63,702 bases of DNA from Paenibacillus lactis (GCF_017873605.1 NZ_JAGGKI010000026.1:1-63702), one strand, 5' to 3'; positions 35,011 through 44,160 are shown, counted from the first letter of the stretch. The notes: a model not told the origin generated them from the letters alone. Translations and numbers: made by a program.

Positions 35011-35288
35011 TGCGCGTCGATAAATTCCTGAAAGTATCGAGGTTAATCAAGCGGCGTACCGTAGCGAAAGATGTATCGGATCAAGGCCGGGTACTGATCA
35101 ACGGCCGTGAGGCTAAGCCGAGCAGCTCGGTGAAGCTGGGCGACGAGATCACTGTCCAGTTTGGCCAGAAGCTCGTGACGGTCCGGGTCGAGCGTCTCGC
35201 GGAGTCTACCCGTAAAGATGAGGCGAACAGCCTCTATACCTTGGTCAAGGAAGAACCGATCGTTAAAGATAACGGACTGGACTGGTAG
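35010..35288 (+). CDS. rqcP: Ribosome-associated quality control protein RqcP (YabO)
   Basis: A 92-aa S4-domain protein. The S4 RNA-binding part is MRVDKFLKVSRLIKRRTVAKDV...GRVLINGREAKPSSSVKLGDEI. RqcP works with RqcH on stalled 50S subunits to add poly-Ala tails to incomplete peptides. It overlaps the HU stop by 1 nt, so the two are probably co-expressed. yabO lies after mazG in B. subtilis. Confidence 0.94.
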   Translation: MRVDKFLKVSRLIKRRTVAKDVSDQGRVLINGREAKPSSSVKLGDEITVQFGQKLVTVRVERLAESTRKDEANSLYTLVKEEPIVKDNGLDW

Positions 35289-35456
35289 ATGTCCCAGCCG
35301 TTGCAAGAAGCGTCCCTCTCCAATGGAGCAGGGGCGCTTTTTTAATCCCGATCCGCGTAAGTGGCGGCAGATTCATTGTTTTGAAGTGTCTTCCTTTACC
35401 TGTTCTAAAGGCAGCCGCCTCCCCATAAGCTATTGTTAAAAGGAGGGGTACATGCC

Positions 35457-35738
35457 ATGATCGACCAAGGGAAGGGCAAATTTCACGACCTGCGCATGCA
35501 GAACCGGAAGCTGCTGGACATTACCGGCGTCCAGAATGTGGAGAGCTTCGACAGTGAAGAGTTTCTGCTTCAGACCGAGCTTGGGCATCTCACGATTCGG
35601 GGGCAAAATTTACATATTAAAAACCTCAGCCTGGAAGAGGGGCTTTTGTCGATTGAAGGTCTGGTGCATTCACTTATTTATTTGAATCCCGGGTCCCAGG
35701 CCAAGAACAAGAGTCTTCTGGGCAAGCTGTTTAAATGA
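35457..35738 (+). CDS. yabP: Sporulation protein YabP
   Basis: A 93-aa member of the YabP/YqfC family. The core HDLRMQNRKLLDITGVQNVESFDSEE and the strand LGHLTIRGQNLHIKNLSLEEG match the family. YabP is made in the mother cell and needed for normal spore formation; the mechanism is not known. The ATG at 35457 follows AAAGGAGGGG. Its stop overlaps yabQ by 4 nt. Confidence 0.93.
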   Translation: MIDQGKGKFHDLRMQNRKLLDITGVQNVESFDSEEFLLQTELGHLTIRGQNLHIKNLSLEEGLLSIEGLVHSLIYLNPGSQAKNKSLLGKLFK

Positions 35739-36304
35739 ACCCGAGCGTTCAATGGATCACGCTGCTCTGGATGCTCTTCTCCGGGGCAGCAATGGGTATG
35801 GCCTTCGACAGCTACCGGGTGCTGGCTGGCCAGCTCCACTTCCCGAGGTGGTCCAAGCATGCCCTTGATTTTCTGTACTGGGTTGCGGCAGCCCTCTTCA
35901 TCTTCCGCATGCTGTATGTGACGAATGACGGCCAGCTCCGCTTCTATGTCTTTGTGGGACTCTTTATAGGGGTTTGGATCTATTTTTTATTATGGAGTGT
36001 CATAACCCAGCGTTTTGTGGTAATGTTAATTCAGGCAGCGAAAGGGCTCTTGTCTATTTTGTACAAGTTATTCCGAATGTTGATATGGAATCCGGTAAGA
36101 GGGATTTTCATGATATTGCTGGGACTGCTTCGCTTCCTGTGGAAGTTTCTGTTGTCGCTTCTGCGTCTGGTGCTGAAATGCCTGATGCCTTTTTGGCGGC
36201 TCTTGAAATGGATGCTGAAGCCGATCACATCCCGGCTCAAGCTGCCGGCTTGGTGCAAGCAGGCGGCGAACAAGGTCATTAAGGCGTGGCAACGCTGGTT
36301 CTAG
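35735..36304 (+). CDS. yabQ: Spore cortex biosynthesis protein YabQ
   Basis: A 189-aa membrane protein with about four hydrophobic segments in residues 5-130, followed by a basic, Leu/Trp-rich amphipathic end. In B. subtilis YabQ is a mother-cell protein required for the spore cortex. It is coupled to yabP (ATGA) and followed at once by divIC. Confidence 0.92.
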   Translation: MNPSVQWITLLWMLFSGAAMGMAFDSYRVLAGQLHFPRWSKHALDFLYWVAAALFIFRMLYVTNDGQLRFYVFVGLFIGVWIYFLLWSVITQRFVVMLIQAAKGLLSILYKLFRMLIWNPVRGIFMILLGLLRFLWKFLLSLLRLVLKCLMPFWRLLKWMLKPITSRLKLPAWCKQAANKVIKAWQRWF

Positions 36305-36315
36305 GAGGTATGGTC

Positions 36316-36669
36316 ATGGGGCGATATGCTGAACCGCCGAATTCGAAGAAGCAGGCTTCCGGGCAGACCCAAGCCAACACGCAGGGCGCCCGCCGGCGTA
36401 AACGAATATTTTTTACGATCATGGCGCTGTTTTTGATCTGGGCCGGTTCTTCGCTCTGGTCCCAAAATGACCGCATCCGCAAACAGAATGAAGCGCTTGA
36501 GGAGAAGCAGCAGCAATACAAGGTGATCGAGCAGTCGATGAACCAGCTTCAACATGAGGTGGAGCGACTGAATGATCCTGAATATATCGGGCAGATTGCC
36601 CGCAAGAAATTCGGGCTCTACTTGCCGAACGAAACGCCGATTATTCAGCCCCAAAATTCGGGCGAATAG
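36316..36669 (+). CDS. divIC: Cell division protein DivIC (FtsB-like)
   Basis: A 117-aa bitopic septal protein that forms a complex with FtsL and DivIB. A basic cytoplasmic stretch (GARRRKR) precedes a single membrane segment (IFFTIMALFLIWAGSSLW, about residues 32-50), then a coiled coil (about 52-90) and the ARKKFGLYLPNET motif. AGGAGGT (36303-36309) touches an ATG at 36310 but is 6 nt from the ATG at 36316, which I choose. It lies after yabQ as in B. subtilis. Confidence 0.93.
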   Translation: MGRYAEPPNSKKQASGQTQANTQGARRRKRIFFTIMALFLIWAGSSLWSQNDRIRKQNEALEEKQQQYKVIEQSMNQLQHEVERLNDPEYIGQIARKKFGLYLPNETPIIQPQNSGE

Positions 36670-36792
36670 CCGTAATTAGGCATGACAGACGTCTGTTGAC
36701 CTTGATCAGGTCATTATGTATAATCAAATCACCGTAGCTTGGATTCCAGAAGATCTGGGCCGTATATTTTTAAGGGAGGATCATTTTATTCT

Positions 36793-37278
36793 ATGGCAAT
36801 TGAAGTGGGCACCAAGTTAGAGGGCAAGGTGACAGGCATAACGCATTTTGGAGCATTTGTGGATCTGTCAGGAGGTGTCACGGGTCTCGTTCACATCTCA
36901 GAAATCGCCGATAATTACGTGAAGGACGTCAACGACCATTTAAAGATTAACGATGTCGTGACCGTCAAGGTAATTAATGTCGATAAGGACGGCAAGATCG
37001 GTCTTTCGATCAAGCAAGCTGTCGACAAACCGGCTTCTGAAAGTCGACCACCCCGGGGACCAAGACCGGAGCGCAGCAGCGGCGGAGAACGATTTGGTGG
37101 TGGCGGCGGCGGTGGTTTCAACCGTGAACGCGGCGGACGCCCGTTTAAGCCTGCAGCCAATAAGACTTCTTTTGAGGATAAAATGTCACGCTTCCTGAAA
37201 GATAGTGAAGAACGAATTTCTTCGCTCAAGAAGAATACCGAGGGCAAACGCGGCGGACGCGGAGCCAAACGTATGTAA
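36793..37278 (+). CDS. yabR: S1 domain RNA-binding protein YabR
   Basis: A 161-aa protein: an S1 domain (residues 3-75: GTKLEGKVTGITHFGAFVDLSGGVTGLVHISEIADNYV... with length split in the family way) followed by an Arg/Gly-rich tail with RGG-like clusters (about residues 80-130: GGERFGGGGGGGFNRERGGR) and a basic end. It probably binds RNA or ribosomes. The B. subtilis homologue is shorter (about 128 aa). AGGGAGGA is about 12 nt before the ATG, a long spacing. Confidence 0.9.
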   Translation: MAIEVGTKLEGKVTGITHFGAFVDLSGGVTGLVHISEIADNYVKDVNDHLKINDVVTVKVINVDKDGKIGLSIKQAVDKPASESRPPRGPRPERSSGGERFGGGGGGGFNRERGGRPFKPAANKTSFEDKMSRFLKDSEERISSLKKNTEGKRGGRGAKRM

Positions 37279-37297
37279 TTCGATAAAATATAAACTG

Positions 37298-37333
37298 ACC
37301 GCAGAGGGATATAAGCCTTCTGCGGTTTTTTTG
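37298..37333 (+). terminator. Intrinsic terminator after yabR
   Basis: ACCGCAGAGG (37298-37307) pairs with CCTTCTGCGGT (37316-37326), followed by TTTTTTTG. The tRNA genes that lie here in B. subtilis are not seen; 37334-37520 shows no gene. Confidence 0.9.
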
Positions 37334-37520
37334 TCGCCGCAGGCAAGCGTACGACAGGTTCCTACGCGATTTACGGTGGAATTGACCGGGATGGGGGGAG
37401 ACGAGACGCCGCAATTCGGGAAATGAACCGCAGATCCGGCTTGAAGCGGACACCTGCTAATGCCGCTAGGGCACGGGGATGAACCGCGTTTGTCCGTTCG
37501 TTCGCGGAGGGCGGCTTTTT

Positions 37521-37586
37521 TGTCGGAAATTTCTTTTGGGCTTGTCCGGTGTTCTGACAAACTTTCCTGTACCGGGGTTTTATAAT
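37521..37586 (+). promoter_or_regulatory. spoIIE promoter with 21-bp spacing and Spo0A-like boxes
   Basis: CTGACA (37554-37559), a 21-nt spacer and TATAAT (37581-37586). This unusual spacing is known from B. subtilis spoIIE and the related spoIIG, where Spo0A-P activates. Box-like sites lie at TGTCGGA (37521-37527) and TGACAAA (37555-37561, over the -35), each 6/7 to TGNCGAA. Confidence 0.78.
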
Positions 37587-37624
37587 GGGACCAACAAATT
37601 CGTGAAGAATGGGGTGCCAGCGTA

Positions 37625-40135
37625 ATGGATAAAAGAAATCTGGTGATGTTTCCGGGTACTGAGGCAGTCAAGGGAGGAGCGGGCTCGCTGCGTGCCCGTT
37701 TGACGGATCGATTAGGGCAGCTGTCCTTCCTGCAGCGTCCCATCCACTTCCTGGCCACGAAGAAGTGGATGATATTATTGACCTTTATGGGATTTTTGCT
37801 TGGACGAGCCATGATTTTGGGGGAGCTCTCGCCGTTTGCGGCGGCCTACTTCGCCGTTATCGCTTTTATGCGCCGCGACGTGCTGCTGCCGGTAGGGATT
37901 GCCATTGTGGCAGGAAGCCTGCTTACCCCCTTTCCGGTCGCTTGGATGGTGCCGGCAGAGATTCTCATCTTTTATTTTATGATGCGGGGACTGGAAACGT
38001 ATGACCGGGCGGAATTGTCGTATGCCCCGATGATGGTCTTCGTCTCCACATTCTTCGTGAACCTGTTCGCCGTACTGGTCGGACCGAGCATTACCTGGTA
38101 TTCGATGATGATGCTGACCTTGAATGCGGTGCTCAGCTTTGTGCTGACTCTGGTGTTCATTCAGGCGATTCCGGTCATGACGCTCCGTAAAAAATCATAT
38201 GTGCTTCGCAATGAGGAAATTCTATGCTTGATTATCCTGCTGGCGTCGGTAATGACAGGTGCCGTCGGCTGGACAATTCAATCCCTGTCGATCGAGCATG
38301 TCCTCTCCCGTTATTTGATCCTTCTCTTTGCACTGGTCGGGGGAGCTCCTCTCGGAGCCTCGGTAGGGGTGGTGACAGGACTCATCCTGAGCCTTGCGAA
38401 CATATCGGCATTCTCTCAAATGAGTCTGCTCGCGTTCTCCGGCATGCTTGCCGGTATGCTGAAGGAAGGGAAGAAGCCCGGCGTATCGCTTGGCATGCTG
38501 CTCGGCGCAACCATTCTCTCCATTTATTTCAGCAACCCGAATGAGGTGCTCGTCTCAACATGGGAAACCTGCGCAGCCATCGTATTCTTCCTGCTGACGC
38601 CGAAGAGCGTAATGCAGGCGATTGGCAAATATGTTCCGGGCACGCAGGATCACACGCGTTCCCAGCATGAGTATGCGAAGCGTGTTCGGGATCTGACGGC
38701 AGATCGGGTGACCCAATTCTCCCGGGTGTTCCGCCAGCTGTCGCAAAGCTTCGGGCAGACGACGGGATCCGTGCAGCCGCCCGGCAAACAGACCGAAGAG
38801 ATGAATCATTTTATGAATGCGGTTGCTGAGGGCAGCTGTGCGACATGCTATAAACGTAATCAATGCTGGGATATGAAATTCTATCAGACTTATAAATATA
38901 TGACGGATATGATGACTTCGATTGAAGAAAATCCGGAGCTGGAGGTGAAGGATCTGCCAGCGGAGTGGAGCCGAATCTGCTCCAAGAAGGAGGAGGTGCT
39001 GGCGATCCTCAAGCAGCAATACCATCTATACCAACATGATATGCAGTGGAAACGCCAAATATACGATAGCCGTCACCTGGTGGCCGAGCAATTGTCCGGC
39101 GTCTCGCAGGTAATGGAGGATCTTGCCCGGGAGATCAAGCGGGAGAGCCAAACGATGCATATCCAGGAGGAGCAGATCCGGGAGGCCTTGCAGCATTTGG
39201 GGCTGTCGATCCAAGGCATAGATATCATCAGCCTGGACTCCGGCCATGTGGAGATTGAAATTATTCATGCGTATACGCGGGGATATGATGAATGCAGGAA
39301 GATTATCGCCCCGCTGCTGTCCGATATTCTCGGCGAGCATATCGCTGTGGTAGAGGAGACGCTTACCCATCCGCGGGACGGGCTGGCCACGGTGCGTTTC
39401 GGGTCGGCGAAGACCTTTGAAGTCATCACGGGTGTGGCCGGGGCTGCCAAGGGCGGAGATATTTTGTCCGGCGACAGCTTCAGTACGGTGGAGCTGGGAA
39501 ACGGCACATTCGCCGTGGCTCTGAGCGACGGTATGGGCAACGGGGAGAGGGCGCGGCTGGAGAGCAGCTCCGCGCTGAGCATTCTCGAGCAGCTGCTTCA
39601 ATCCGGCATGGATGAGAAGCTGGCGATCAAGTCGGTGAATTCGATATTAATGCTGCGATCGCCCGATGAGATTTACGCGACGGTCGATATGGCGTTAATC
39701 GATCAATATACGGCTCAAACGACGTTTATGAAGATCGGTTCGACGCCGAGCTTTATTAAGAGGGGGAATGAAGTGATACCCGTTACCGCCAGCAATCTGC
39801 CGATCGGCATCATTCAGGATATTGAAGTTGATCTGGTATCGATTCAGCTGCAGGCGGGAGATGTGCTCATTATGATGACGGACGGAATTTACGATGCGCC
39901 GGGTTATGCCGTGAACAAGGAGCTGTGGATGAAACGGATGATCCAAGAGGTGACGAGCTCCGATCCGCAGGAAATTGCCGATTGCCTGCTGGAAAAGGTG
40001 ATACGCTACCAGCAGAATCAAATTCATGATGATATGACGGTCGTTGTCGGACGTGTGGACCACTATCAACCGGAATGGTCCAATGTGCATATCCCCGGAT
40101 TCTCCAGAATGGAGCGGCCGCGTACGGTAAGCTAG
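37625..40135 (+). CDS. spoIIE: Stage II sporulation protein E, serine phosphatase
   Basis: An 836-aa membrane phosphatase that dephosphorylates SpoIIAA to activate sigma-F after asymmetric division. About ten membrane segments fill residues 45-320, a central FtsZ-interacting region follows with a Cys-rich patch (CATCYKRNQCW, near residue 405), and the PP2C domain occupies about 600-815, with ALSDGMGNGERARL near 632 and MTDGIYDAPG near 752. The domain order and length match the family. Its promoter carries Spo0A features. Confidence 0.97.
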   Translation: MDKRNLVMFPGTEAVKGGAGSLRARLTDRLGQLSFLQRPIHFLATKKWMILLTFMGFLLGRAMILGELSPFAAAYFAVIAFMRRDVLLPVGIAIVAGSLLTPFPVAWMVPAEILIFYFMMRGLETYDRAELSYAPMMVFVSTFFVNLFAVLVGPSITWYSMMMLTLNAVLSFVLTLVFIQAIPVMTLRKKSYVLRNEEILCLIILLASVMTGAVGWTIQSLSIEHVLSRYLILLFALVGGAPLGASVGVVTGLILSLANISAFSQMSLLAFSGMLAGMLKEGKKPGVSLGMLLGATILSIYFSNPNEVLVSTWETCAAIVFFLLTPKSVMQAIGKYVPGTQDHTRSQHEYAKRVRDLTADRVTQFSRVFRQLSQSFGQTTGSVQPPGKQTEEMNHFMNAVAEGSCATCYKRNQCWDMKFYQTYKYMTDMMTSIEENPELEVKDLPAEWSRICSKKEEVLAILKQQYHLYQHDMQWKRQIYDSRHLVAEQLSGVSQVMEDLAREIKRESQTMHIQEEQIREALQHLGLSIQGIDIISLDSGHVEIEIIHAYTRGYDECRKIIAPLLSDILGEHIAVVEETLTHPRDGLATVRFGSAKTFEVITGVAGAAKGGDILSGDSFSTVELGNGTFAVALSDGMGNGERARLESSSALSILEQLLQSGMDEKLAIKSVNSILMLRSPDEIYATVDMALIDQYTAQTTFMKIGSTPSFIKRGNEVIPVTASNLPIGIIQDIEVDLVSIQLQAGDVLIMMTDGIYDAPGYAVNKELWMKRMIQEVTSSDPQEIADCLLEKVIRYQQNQIHDDMTVVVGRVDHYQPEWSNVHIPGFSRMERPRTVS

Positions 40136-40371
40136 GGGATCAACCGCCGTACTATCCATACGGACTGGCTGAACAGCACAGTTGAACGTGACCAGTTGAA
40201 CAGAAAAATACTACGATCCTTCCGATTGCCCGGGAAATGGAGGTGCCTGGCTGCTAGAATCGGATTATCCCTGCAATTGGAGCGGTTTTGTTTGAACTCT
40301 CTCGAAAGTGGAAATGATAGAGATAGAACTCAAACAGACCGAAACCGATGGAACGGGAGGCGATTCTTCAT

Positions 40372-41112
40372 ATGAAACAAATCTTGCTGATAACCGACGG
40401 ATGCTCGAATGTAGGCACGAGCCCGGTGCTCGCTGCGGCTCATGCGCTGCAGGACGGGATCGTTGTGAATGTGGTGGGCGTGCTTGATTATGGAACGATC
40501 GGCGAGCTCGGAGGATTGGAAATCCAAGAAATTGCCAAGGCCGGAGGGGGGATACACCGGATCGTGGGAACGCCGCAGCTGGCTCAGACGATACAGATGA
40601 TGACGCGGAAAACCGTGGTTCAAACGATCCAGCAGGCGGTAAATAAGGAGATACAGCATATTCTGGGGGATGGGTCGCTGGAGGATCTGCCGCCTGCCAA
40701 GCGCTCACAGGTCGTTGAGGTGGTGGATGAGCTGGCGGAGACGTCGCCGCTTCAGGTAGCTCTGTTGATTGACGCGAGTGCCAGCATGAAGCCAAAGCTT
40801 GCTGCCGTCGAGGAAGCGATACGGGATCTGATGCTCAGTCTGAAAGCCCGGGCGGGCTCGAGCAAGTTATCCGTGTTTCACTTTCCCGGCAAGCACAGCG
40901 GCGAGGATGCGGTGATGGACGTAAACTGGACCTCGGATTTGGACGGAGTCAGAAGCATGTTCGGCCGGCTTCAGATGAGAGGAGCCACCCCGACGGGACC
41001 GGCACTGTTAAAGGTGATTGAATTTTACCGATATGGTACACTAGAGGGTAATCAATCATGGCAGGGACATTCCAGCCAAGAGGAAGGGATGCTCGGTGAC
41101 TACGTCGTCTAG
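40372..41112 (+). CDS. yabS: von Willebrand factor A domain protein YabS
   Basis: A 246-aa protein. The N-terminal part MKQILLITDGCSNVG opens one Rossmann-like region. From about residue 130 comes a vWA domain with the metal-binding motif LIDASASMK and the later GATPTGPAL. It lies directly before a Ser/Thr kinase as in B. subtilis, overlapping it by 17 nt, so the two likely act together. The function is unknown. An ATG at 40348 would add 8 residues; GGGAGG lies between the two starts and favours 40372. Confidence 0.88.
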   Translation: MKQILLITDGCSNVGTSPVLAAAHALQDGIVVNVVGVLDYGTIGELGGLEIQEIAKAGGGIHRIVGTPQLAQTIQMMTRKTVVQTIQQAVNKEIQHILGDGSLEDLPPAKRSQVVEVVDELAETSPLQVALLIDASASMKPKLAAVEEAIRDLMLSLKARAGSSKLSVFHFPGKHSGEDAVMDVNWTSDLDGVRSMFGRLQMRGATPTGPALLKVIEFYRYGTLEGNQSWQGHSSQEEGMLGDYVV

Positions 41113-42016
41113 TCCGGCGTACCCGCCAGGGACCGTCATAACGGGAAAATGGGGGAGGAGCCGGTACATCGTTGAGCGGCTCCTTGGCAAAGGGGCCAAC
41201 GGCAAGGTGTATCTTGTCCGCCCGTCTGGCGGGCGGGGCCGGTATGCCCTAAAGGTGGGATACGACGCCTTGGATTTGCAATCCGAAATTAACGTGCTGA
41301 ACGCGCTGAAGGAGCAGATGCCGGATCCGTATTTGGTAGAGGCGGATGACCATCTGGAAGGCAGCCGGGAAGTGACATTCTACGTCATGCGCTATATCGA
41401 GGGCAGCCCCCTGCATCGCTTTATCCGCGCCCGCGGCACGGAGTGGCTCGCCTTGATCGGGCTGAAGCTGCTCGAGAAGCTCTCGGTCCTGCATGCTTCC
41501 GGCTATGCATTCGGTGATTTGAAGCCGGATAACGTGATGGTGTCGGCCTACGGAAGGGTAGAGCTGATCGATTACGGAGGCGTAAGTCGGTTTGGCCGGA
41601 GCGTGAAGCAGTTCACGGAATGGTATGACCGGGGATATTGGAATGCCGGAAGCCGGACCGGCGACGGCTCCTACGATCTGTTCTCGTTTGCCGTGATGTG
41701 TATAGGGCTGCTGGATGAAAAGGCTCTGCGTGAAGCGTCCTGCCAGCTTCCCCAGACACGGAGCGTTTCGGATCTGCAGCAGCTGATGCGAAGAAATCCT
41801 GTATTTAAGCCTTATGCCGCCTGGCTAAACAAGGCGCTCGCAGGTGATTTCGCGGATTCACGGGAAGCGCTGAACGAATGGAAGCGCCGGATCTATGAAG
41901 CCTCGGAGCGTCATGTCCGGCAAATCCCGGTCCGCACGCCGAGGTGGCTGAAGAATGCATTCGGCATATCGGCAGCTGTTTTGGCCTGCGCCATCTATCT
42001 CTTCCTCCGCTCTTAA
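41096..42016 (+). CDS. yabT: Serine/threonine protein kinase YabT
   Basis: A 306-aa Hanks-type kinase. The glycine loop is GKGANGKVYLV (about residues 24-34) with the ATP Lys in ALKVGYD. The catalytic loop reads FGDLKPDN (about 140-147), an RD-less form also found in B. subtilis YabT, and LIDYGG replaces DFG. One membrane segment (about 285-304) is at the very C-terminus. In B. subtilis the kinase is expressed in sporulation, binds DNA and phosphorylates RecA. The start is GTG inside yabS. Confidence 0.93.
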   Translation: MTTSSSPAYPPGTVITGKWGRSRYIVERLLGKGANGKVYLVRPSGGRGRYALKVGYDALDLQSEINVLNALKEQMPDPYLVEADDHLEGSREVTFYVMRYIEGSPLHRFIRARGTEWLALIGLKLLEKLSVLHASGYAFGDLKPDNVMVSAYGRVELIDYGGVSRFGRSVKQFTEWYDRGYWNAGSRTGDGSYDLFSFAVMCIGLLDEKALREASCQLPQTRSVSDLQQLMRRNPVFKPYAAWLNKALAGDFADSREALNEWKRRIYEASERHVRQIPVRTPRWLKNAFGISAAVLACAIYLFLRS

Positions 42017-42051
42017 TGCCCGTTGCCGTGACACGGATTCATAAAGTGCGA

Positions 42052-42090
42052 GTTCAAAAAGTCGGTTTTTCAAAAGACGACTTTTTGAAC
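42052..42090. repeat. Perfect 13-bp inverted repeat before tilS
   Basis: GTTCAAAAAGTCG (42052-42064) and CGACTTTTTGAAC (42078-42090) enclose a loop that itself has TTTT/AAAA. It lies 24 nt before the tilS start and masks no ribosome site directly. It could be a terminator for the yabT unit, since T residues sit in the stem, or a dispersed intergenic element. Confidence 0.85.
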
Positions 42091-42113
42091 AACCTCATAA
42101 AGGGGACTTAGAA

Positions 42114-43544
42114 GTGAAACAGGATTATCTGCACTGGATCGTTTCGGACGTGCGGCGCGCTGCCGCTGAATTTGGGCTGTGGTCGGAAGGGGACTGCATC
42201 GTGGTTGCCGTATCCGGCGGACCCGATTCCGTTGCTCTCCTGCATGTGCTGCACGAAATTTCGACCAAGCATACGCCGCTTAAGCTGGTATGTGCCCATG
42301 TCCATCATGGCTTTCGCGCAGAATCGGATGCGGAAGCGGAGTTCGTGCGCGAATTGGCGGAATCCCTCGGTCTTCCGTTGGAAATTGCGTTCGCTGATAT
42401 TCCCTCATATATGGAAGAGAGCGGAAAGGGCGGGCAGGAGGCAGCCAGGGAGAAGCGCTATGAATTTCTCCTCCAAACGGCTCGGACATACGATGCCCGA
42501 TCGGTGGCTCTTGCGCATCATGCCGATGATCAGGCCGAGACGGTCATGATGAAGCTTCTGCGCGGCAGCGGCTTGTCGGGCTTGTCCGGTATGCGTTGGA
42601 AGCGCACCGAAAAAAATGTGGAACTCATCCGCCCCTTCCTTCGTATAAACAAGGCGGACATTTTGGAGCTGTGCCGCCGCTGCGGCTTTTCATATGCTAT
42701 TGACTACACCAACCTGCAGACGAAATACCGCCGCAACGCGATTCGCCTGGAGGTATTGCCGTTTCTGGAACAATACAATGGGCAGCTTTCATCCTCCCTG
42801 AATCAATTAGCGGAAATTGTGCAGTACGAGGATGACTACATGGATCAGGAAGCGGAGCGGGCGTATCGTCAGTTGGTGCAGGAGAACAATGGGAGGCTCG
42901 CCATCGACGCGCCTTCCTTTTTGGCCTTACATGTCGCTTTACAACGGCGTTTGATTAAACTAATATTAACTTATCTGCCCTCTGAACAGGAAATCACCGA
43001 TTTTGTCAAGATCGAATCGGTACGCCAAGGCATCTTGAACAATCAGCGGAGCAGTTGGCGTCTTTCACTGGGGGGCGGCATTACCTGTATCCGCGAGTAC
43101 GGTCGAATAACATTTTGGCCGGAGCCTCCGTCCGAACAGGGACAGTACATATATACGCTCGATTCTCCCGAGGACCGGCGTGTGCCTATTCCGGAAATCG
43201 GAAAGCTGCTGACGCTGTCGATCAGGACAGACGGCAGCGCACGGTCTGGGGCAGCCCGCTCTGCCAGCGCGGTGGAGTTCGATGCCGACGAGCTTCGATT
43301 TCCTTTAACCGTGCGTAACAGACAGCCGGGAGACAAGATGAAGGTTATGGGATTAAACGGAAGCAAAAAGGTGAAAGATATTCTCATTGATGAGAAAATT
43401 CCACCGTCTGTCCGTTCCCGGATTCCGATCGTTTGCGACAGTGCCGGCAACATTGTATGGATTCCGGATGTACGACGTTCCTCTCATGCTGCTCCAGGGC
43501 GGCATACCGTGCGGATTCTCCGTATGGAGTTTACGGAGCTTTAA
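42114..43544 (+). CDS. tilS: tRNA(Ile)-lysidine synthase
   Basis: A 476-aa PP-loop ATPase that converts C34 of the AUA-reading tRNA(Ile) to lysidine. The ATP motif SGGPDSVALLHVL is at residues 34-46. HVHHGFRAESDAEAEFV and LAHHADDQAETVMMKLLRGSG mark the family. A C-terminal tRNA-binding domain (PLTVRNRQPGDKM) completes it. The start is GTG with AGGGGAC upstream. tilS-hprT-ftsH is a conserved group. Confidence 0.95.
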   Translation: MKQDYLHWIVSDVRRAAAEFGLWSEGDCIVVAVSGGPDSVALLHVLHEISTKHTPLKLVCAHVHHGFRAESDAEAEFVRELAESLGLPLEIAFADIPSYMEESGKGGQEAAREKRYEFLLQTARTYDARSVALAHHADDQAETVMMKLLRGSGLSGLSGMRWKRTEKNVELIRPFLRINKADILELCRRCGFSYAIDYTNLQTKYRRNAIRLEVLPFLEQYNGQLSSSLNQLAEIVQYEDDYMDQEAERAYRQLVQENNGRLAIDAPSFLALHVALQRRLIKLILTYLPSEQEITDFVKIESVRQGILNNQRSSWRLSLGGGITCIREYGRITFWPEPPSEQGQYIYTLDSPEDRRVPIPEIGKLLTLSIRTDGSARSGAARSASAVEFDADELRFPLTVRNRQPGDKMKVMGLNGSKKVKDILIDEKIPPSVRSRIPIVCDSAGNIVWIPDVRRSSHAAPGRHTVRILRMEFTEL

Positions 43545-43614
43545 GGTTTCAGGCAAGCATAGACCCTAAGCATGGCCCGTTTCACGCTTTCATATGTATA
43601 AACTAGGAGGTCCA

Positions 43615-44160
43615 TTGAAGTTGCAGAACGACATTCAGGAAATACTGATCACAGAAGAAGAAATCCATGCGAAAATTAAGGAACTCGGTTCAAAACTCAG
43701 CGCCGAATACGAAGGACGCAATCCGCTCGTTATTTGCGTTCTTAAAGGTGCGTTTATTTTTATGGCAGACTTGGTTAAATCCATTACAGTACCTCTGGAG
43801 CTGGATTTCATGGCCGTTTCCAGTTACGGGGCATCCACCAAGTCATCGGGTGTGGTCAAGATCATTAAAGATCTCGATGCATCCGTTGAAGGCAGGGATG
43901 TTCTGATCGTGGAGGATATTATTGACAGCGGTCTTACGCTGAGCCATTTGATCGAGCTGCTCAAGAGCCGCAAGGCCAACTCGGTTCGCGTCGTTACTTT
44001 GTTCGACAAGCCTGCCCGCCGAACGGTGGATTTGCAGGCCGATTACACCGGGTTCGTACTGCCTGACGCCTTCGTTGTCGGCTACGGGCTTGATTATGCC
44101 GAGCATTACCGGAACCTCCCCTACATCGGGATTCTGAAGCCGGAAATCTACAGCAGTTAA
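43615..44160 (+). CDS. hpt: Hypoxanthine phosphoribosyltransferase
   Basis: A 181-aa purine-salvage enzyme that makes IMP or GMP from hypoxanthine or guanine and PRPP. The PRPP loop VLIVEDIIDSGLTLSHL is near residues 97-113, and the C-terminal FVVGYGLDYAEHYRNLPYIGIL is diagnostic. AGGAGGT (43605-43611) precedes TTG codons at 43615 and 43621; both give family-like N-termini. The ATG at 43594 lies before this ribosome site. In B. subtilis the partner TilS/HprT pair regulates ftsH. Confidence 0.94.
   Translation: MKLQNDIQEILITEEEIHAKIKELGSKLSAEYEGRNPLVICVLKGAFIFMADLVKSITVPLELDFMAVSSYGASTKSSGVVKIIKDLDASVEGRDVLIVEDIIDSGLTLSHLIELLKSRKANSVRVVTLFDKPARRTVDLQADYTGFVLPDAFVVGYGLDYAEHYRNLPYIGILKPEIYSS

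Noticed and set aside
37334..37553. tRNA genes between yabR and spoIIE
   Set aside because: B. subtilis has tRNAs here, but no cloverleaf, T-loop GTTCRA block or CCA end was found.
40181..40203. 8-bp direct repeat AGTTGAAC between spoIIE and yabS
   Set aside because: Two short copies 14 bp apart without a promoter at proper spacing; likely chance.
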